A DNA stretch of 64,000 nucleotides from an uncultured Olsenella sp. (GTDB lineage: Bacteria; Actinomycetota; Coriobacteriia; Coriobacteriales; Atopobiaceae). Positions within the stretch are counted from its first letter, which is position 1, and every line of letters starts with the position of its first letter. The stretch covers positions 1-64,000 of the forward strand of contig CASEQJ010000003.1 of NCBI GenBank assembly GCA_949290055.1, read 5' to 3'. The position numbers were made by a program, and so were the translations under genes. A model generated the notes under the pieces. That model had not been told where the DNA came from. It was given only the letters and a program-made list of their open reading frames with translations, and did not search any database. Positions 59,139 through 64,000 of the stretch are shown one piece after another.

Positions 59139-60701
59139 CTACTTGGCGACGTCAACGGCGCGGGACTCGCGAATGACGACGACGCGCACCTGACCGGGGT
59201 ACTCCATCTCGTCCTCGATCTGCTTGGCGATGTCGTGGGCGAGCACGGTCGCCTGGGCGTCGGAGATCTTCTCGGGCTCGACCATGACGTGAAGCTCGCG
59301 ACCGGCCTGCATGGCGTAGGTGCGCTCGACGCCGTCGTGGGCGTTGGAGATCTCCTCGAGCTTCTCGAGGCGCTTAATGTAGTTCTCGGCGGACTCGCGA
59401 CGGGCTCCGGGGCGCGCGGCGGAGATCGCGTCGGCGGCCTGGACCAGGACGTCGAGCACGGTGTCGGGGTCGACGTCGGCGTGGTGGGCCTCGATCGCGT
59501 GGACGATCTCGGGGCGCTCGCCGTAACGACGGGCGAGGTCGGCGCCGATCACGGCGTGCGGGCCCTCGACCTCGTGGTCAATGGCCTTGCCGAGGTCGTG
59601 GAGAAGACCGGCGCGCTTGGCGGCCGCCTCGTCGAGGCCGAGCTCGGAGGCCATGATTCCGCAGAGCGCGGAGACCTGGACCGAGTGGGAGAGCACGTTC
59701 TGGCCGAACGAGGTGCGGTAGCGCAGGGCGCCGAGGGTCTTGACCAGCTCGGGGTGCAGGTCGTGGATCCCGGCGTCGAAGGCGGCCTGCTCGCCGGCCT
59801 CGCGAACGCGCTCGGCGACGAGGGCCTCGGCCTTCTTGTAGAGCTCCTCAATGCGAGCGGGGTGAATGCGCCCGTCGGCGATGAGGTTCTCGAGCGCGAC
59901 GCGCGCGGTCTCGCGGCGCACCGGGTCGAAGCTGGAGAGGACGACGGTCTCGGGGGTGTCGTCAATGACAAGCGAGACGCCGGAGACCTGCTCGAAGGTG
60001 CGAATGTTGCGACCCTCGCGGCCGATTATGCGACCCTTCAGGTCGTCGGAGGGAATGTGGACCGAGGTGACCGTGATCTCGCCGGCCTGGTCGGCGGCGC
60101 AGCGCTGAATCGCGGTGGAGACGATCTCGCGGGCGGTCTTGTCGGCCTGGGCGCGGACGCGCTGCTCGGACTCGCGCAGGATCTGCGCCTCCTCGCGAAC
60201 GGACTCGGCGCGCACGCGGGCGAGGAGCTCGTCGTGCGCCTCGTCGGAGGAGAGGCCGGCAATGCGCTCGAGCTCGGCGCTCTGGCGCTCGACGAGCTCG
60301 TCGAGGTCGCTCTTCTTGCGGTCGAGCTGCCCCTGGAGACTGGAAAGCTGGTGCTCGCGGCGGTCGAGGGCGTCGTTTCGGTGGTCGAGGGACTCCTCGC
60401 GCTGCATGATGCGGTTCTCGAGGGTCTGCAGCTCGCTCTTGCGCTTCTTCTCCTCGGCCTCGGAGTTCTGCTTGAGCTGGAGAATCTCCTCCTTGGCCTC
60501 GAGGACCGCCTCCTTCTTGGCGTTCTCGGCCTGACGCGAGGCCTCCTGGGTTATGCGGTCGGCCTCGGTGCGCGCGGAGGCGAGCTGGGCCTCGGCGTCG
60601 CGGAGCTTGGAGTTGCTCTTTCCGGCTAGGACGAGGTAGACGAGGGCCGCGCCCACGACCAGGCACACCGCCCCCACCACAAAGATAATCGGGTCTGTCA
60701 T
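59139..60701 (-). CDS. rny: Ribonuclease Y
   Basis: 520 residues. It has an N-terminal membrane helix (about 5-27), a long coiled coil to about residue 200, a KH domain with GRIIGREGRNIRTFEQ, and an HD domain with LLHDLGKAIDHEVEGPHAVIG. RNase Y is the membrane-bound endonuclease that starts mRNA decay in many Gram-positives. GAGGAG precedes the ATG. Its transcript appears to have a long leader of about 185 bases from the promoter at 60894. Confidence 0.97.
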   Translation of the reverse strand: MTDPIIFVVGAVCLVVGAALVYLVLAGKSNSKLRDAEAQLASARTEADRITQEASRQAENAKKEAVLEAKEEILQLKQNSEAEEKKRKSELQTLENRIMQREESLDHRNDALDRREHQLSSLQGQLDRKKSDLDELVERQSAELERIAGLSSDEAHDELLARVRAESVREEAQILRESEQRVRAQADKTAREIVSTAIQRCAADQAGEITVTSVHIPSDDLKGRIIGREGRNIRTFEQVSGVSLVIDDTPETVVLSSFDPVRRETARVALENLIADGRIHPARIEELYKKAEALVAERVREAGEQAAFDAGIHDLHPELVKTLGALRYRTSFGQNVLSHSVQVSALCGIMASELGLDEAAAKRAGLLHDLGKAIDHEVEGPHAVIGADLARRYGERPEIVHAIEAHHADVDPDTVLDVLVQAADAISAARPGARRESAENYIKRLEKLEEISNAHDGVERTYAMQAGRELHVMVEPEKISDAQATVLAHDIAKQIEDEMEYPGQVRVVVIRESRAVDVAK

Positions 60702-60893
60702 GTCTGCTCCTCAGGTTCAGTCTTCAAACGAGTTCAGGAGACCGGGGCGCGAGCGCGCCACGGAACCCGCCGTGGAGGTGCAGTCAAGACGCCTATGCCA
60801 CAATCTGCGGTGTGTTGACAGCCGACGTGACGAATGAAAGACAAAATCAGCAGCTGGCGAACCAGCGAGAGAATGCGCTCCACGAGCACTCAT

Positions 60894-60923
60894 ATCCTAG
60901 CCCGGACGTAAGGGTTTTGTCAA
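60894..60923 (-). promoter_or_regulatory. Promoter of the rny operon
   Basis: On the minus strand TTGACA (60923-60918), 18-base spacer, TAGGAT (60899-60894). It lies just behind the recX stop. The leader downstream contains the small hairpin CCACGG-CGGGTT-CCGTGG near 60760 and GC-rich complementary stretches. Confidence 0.7.
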
Positions 60924-60959
60924 ACGAGCCGCAGGTGAGAGCGCGCTGTCCGAGCGACC

Positions 60960-61639
60960 TCAGACCTCGGTGCCCATGGGCTCGAGGCCATGGTCGGAGA
61001 GGACCTCGCGAGCCACGGAGGTGGAGAGCGAGACGGCAAACCCGCGGGAGCACAGGAACCGAACGAGCTTCTGGTAGTCGTTCTTTCCCGTTAGCCTTCG
61101 CCGCGAGGCGAGCGAGCGGGCCCGCTCGCGCTCGTCCTCGGCGCTGAGGAACTCCTGCGGCCAGCCGGGAACCGAGGAGGGCTCGACGCCACGCCGGGAG
61201 AGCTCGCGCTCGATCCTGAGCCTCCCCCACCCCGAGAGCGCCTTGGACCGGGCGAACGCCGCGCCGTAGCGCGCGTCGTCGACGATTCCGACCTCACGCG
61301 CCCGAGAGACGATCTCGTCTGCGACGGAGCGGGAGAACCCGTCCTCGCAGAGGCGGCGCCCAAGCTCCACGCAGGAGTAGTCCCTTCGACCGACGAGCGC
61401 CTCCATGCGGGCGTGGGCGCACTGTCTGGAAACCTCGCCGAGCCTATGGAGAAGCTCCGCGCGTGAGGCGGGCTCAAAGCCCTCCGCAGCGAGCGCCTCG
61501 AGCCGCCTCCCCACGGAGACGGGAAGCGAGAACCGCTCCTCGCCGTGCGACTCAGAGCTCACGCAGAGGCTCGCCCGCGGCCGCGCCGAGCGGACGCCGC
61601 GCGCGGGCAGCTCGACGGACCAGGAGAGTGCGCAGGTGC

Positions 61640-61643
<4 letters not shown>
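60960..61643 (-). CDS. recX: RecA regulatory protein RecX
   Basis: 227 residues of tandem three-helix repeats, recognisable by [36 protein letters not shown] and [13 protein letters not shown]. The N-terminal 60 residues are a variable extension. RecX limits RecA filaments. It starts in an ATGA overlap with the recA stop, and so shares recA's SOS promoter. Confidence 0.92.
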
Positions 61644-62740
<1,097 letters not shown>

Positions 62741-62769
62741 GCTCACTCCCTACGTTGCGTTCGTCCAGA

Positions 62770-62796
62770 CTGTATACGAACAACCGTTCTGCGTCA
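62770..62796 (-). promoter_or_regulatory. recA promoter with embedded SOS box
   Basis: On the minus strand TTGACG (62796-62791) and TATACA (62775-62770) lie 15 bases apart. The spacer holds a near-perfect LexA box, GAACAACCGTTC on the plus strand at 62777-62788, preceded by C. The box blocks both promoter elements when LexA is bound. Confidence 0.85.
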
Positions 62797-62955
62797 AGCC
62801 GCATGACACGAGCCTAGCGCGCGCTTCTTGCACGAGTCTGACGCTGGCTCCCACGAGGCGCGCACGAGGCTTGCAGGCACGCGGAGAACCTGAGGTGAGC
62901 GGGGTCGACGGGGCGAGCCATGCCCCCGCGGCCACCCGTCAGAGGAGCCGTGGTC

Positions 62956-63477
62956 TCACGACTTCTCCATGACGGCCTCGCGCAGAAGCCGAATCGCCGT
63001 GCGCACGGCGGCGTGACGAACCTCGTCGCGCCCTCCCGCAAAAAGCTCGAGCCTCGAGGAGGCGCCGCGCGGCGCGCTCACGCCAAACCAGACCGTCCCG
63101 ACGGGCTTTCCGGGCTCGGCGCCACCGGGACCGGCGATTCCGGTCACCGAGACCGCGACGTCGCAGCCCAGGACGCGACGGGCGCCGGCAGCCATCTGCT
63201 CCGCGCACTCGCGCGAGACGGCGCCGAGGGCGGGGTCGTCGAGCACCTCGCCGCTCACGCCGAGCACGGCACGCTTGACGGCGACGGCGTAGCTCACGAC
63301 TCCCCCGCGCACGACGTCGGAGGAGCCGGGCACGGCCGTGAGGCAGGCGCTGACGAGCCCACCGGTGCACGACTCGGCGGTGCCGAGCGAAAGCCCCCGC
63401 TCCCTCGCGAGGTCGAGCAGCTCGGCGCACTCGTCGAGGAGCGCAGGGTCGGCCAGGAGCAGGTCCCGCTCCCCCAT
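62956..63477 (-). CDS. pncC: CinA C-terminal domain protein / nicotinamide-nucleotide amidase (PncC)
   Basis: 173 residues, a stand-alone CinA-C/PncC domain. Signatures are LGTAESCTGGLVSACLT with the catalytic Ser, SYAVAVKRAVLGV, and VTGIAGPGGAEPGKPVGTVW. PncC deamidates nicotinamide mononucleotide in NAD recycling. The cinA-recA neighbourhood is common in Gram-positives and was once linked to competence. Two bases separate it from pgsA upstream; 210 bases with the recA promoter follow. Confidence 0.92.
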   Translation of the reverse strand: MGERDLLLADPALLDECAELLDLARERGLSLGTAESCTGGLVSACLTAVPGSSDVVRGGVVSYAVAVKRAVLGVSGEVLDDPALGAVSRECAEQMAAGARRVLGCDVAVSVTGIAGPGGAEPGKPVGTVWFGVSAPRGASSRLELFAGGRDEVRHAAVRTAIRLLREAVMEKS

Positions 63478-63479
63478 GG

Positions 63480-64000
63480 CTACTCCCCAAAAACGACGTG
63501 ACGCGCGTTCCAGAAGTACTGCACGCCCGAGACGACCGTGAGCACCACCGCGGCGACGAAGAGCGCGCGCGAGACGAGAAGCACCATGTCGCCGAGGTCT
63601 GCCACGCCGACCGAGAGCAGCGCAAAGGCGAGGTAGAAGCCGCACAGGCCGACCATGGTCACCGCGGTCTTGGCCTTGCCGAGGCCGTCGGCGGCAATGA
63701 CCTGGCCGTTGGCGCTCGCGACCATGCGCAGCGCGCTCACCAGAAACTCGCGGAGCAAGATCACGAAGACGGCCCACACGCTGACCCAGCCGTCCTGGAG
63801 CAGGAGCAGCAGGGCTGAGAACACCAGGAGCTTGTCGGCGATCGGGTCGAGGAACTTGCCGAAGTCGGTGATCTCGTTCCTCGAGCGGGCGAGGTAGCCG
63901 TCGACCTTGTCGGTGAGCGAGAGCAGGGTGTAGAGGACGAACGCGGCGACGGCCGCGGGCGCGCCGACGGCGCCCGCGCACGCGGCGACGGCCATGAAGA
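63480..64000 (-). CDS. pgsA: CDP-diacylglycerol--glycerol-3-phosphate 3-phosphatidyltransferase, 5' end outside the window
   Basis: At least 173 residues are visible; the open frame runs off the window edge, so the N-terminus and start are missing. The CDP-alcohol transferase signature D-x2-DG-x2-AR-x8-G-x3-D-x3-D reads DKVDGYLARS ... GKFLDPIAD. Several membrane segments follow. It catalyses the first committed step to phosphatidylglycerol. An ATG at 63995 is in frame but too close to the signature to be the true start. The pgsA-cinA-recA order is typical of Gram-positive genomes. Confidence 0.92.
   Translation of the reverse strand, partial: FMAVAACAGAVGAPAAVAAFVLYTLLSLTDKVDGYLARSRNEITDFGKFLDPIADKLLVFSALLLLLQDGWVSVWAVFVILLREFLVSALRMVASANGQVIAADGLGKAKTAVTMVGLCGFYLAFALLSVGVADLGDMVLLVSRALFVAAVVLTVVSGVQYFWNARHVVFGE

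Overview
The window is a high-GC (about two thirds G+C by eye), gene-dense bacterial chromosome segment. Product families, codon use and gene order fit an actinobacterium of the class Coriobacteriia (Olsenella/Atopobium-like). This is inferred from gene content, not from a marker gene: there is no rRNA here. Pointers are a bacterial-type ProS, SpoVS in a lineage without obvious sporulation genes, a GarA/FtsR-like FHA-MerR pair, a NADH-independent flavoprotein/DUF1667 set and LPXTG-like surface anchoring. About 59 protein genes and five tRNAs are supported. No prophage, insertion sequence or CRISPR array is visible.

Layout. 1-3000: proS and an FMN-dependent hydroxy-acid oxidase. 3000-3880: two tRNA clusters (Ala-Met/Ile2 and Val-Ala) around a remarkable 31-bp phased repeat array. 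3.9-8.5 kb: a cell-wall group (OatA-like acyltransferase, dipeptide epimerase, penicillin-binding-protein-like serine hydrolase). 8.6-24.3 kb: long runs of overlapping housekeeping genes (ABC-F factor, site-2 protease, scpA-scpB-rluB-cmk-plsC-ispH, DUF512 radical-SAM, der-plsY-rpe, cysteine desulfurase, coiled-coil zinc ribbon, coaBC). 24.3-35.2 kb: a more accessory stretch with lower-GC islands: nfo, a 939-residue surface protein with a C10 tract in its signal peptide, a second ABC-F, a three-gene flavoprotein/Fe-S set, a flavodoxin, an unknown nuclease-like protein and an inverted-repeat element. 35.2-47.1 kb: MGMT-like protein, hydrolase, tRNA-Pro, serC-serA, M20 peptidase, CDP-alcohol phosphatidyltransferase, GCV_T-like protein, ridA, FHA, MerR, apt, NlpC/P60 hydrolase, ClC. 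47.2-51.9 kb (minus strand): trxB, uracil and purine permeases, dut, nrdR. 52-64 kb: a divergent LysM/lexA SOS locus, then a minus-strand run pgsA-cinA, recA-recX, rny-GHKL-spoVS-miaB-miaA-hflX.

How the genes work together. DNA-damage response is the clearest regulatory theme: lexA, the divergent YneA-like LysM gene and recA all carry GAAC-N4-GTTC-type SOS boxes placed on their promoters. Nucleotide metabolism (apt, dut, nrdR, two NCS2 permeases), lipid synthesis (plsY, plsC, two CDP-alcohol transferases), chromosome segregation (scpAB) and tRNA/ribosome maintenance (miaA, miaB, hflX, der, rluB) make up most of the rest.

The most unusual material is non-coding. Five intergenic spacers hold locus-specific repeat arrays: ten 31-bp units in two facing blocks at 3301-3616, four alternating sites about 31 bp apart at 16617-16726, a shared element at 18.2-18.4 and 36.4-36.6 kb, and a long inverted repeat at 35031-35200 with a diverged copy at 24324. 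A nine-base word GAGAAGRAC recurs in or beside most of these arrays and through the window, sometimes at the cost of rare arginine codons.
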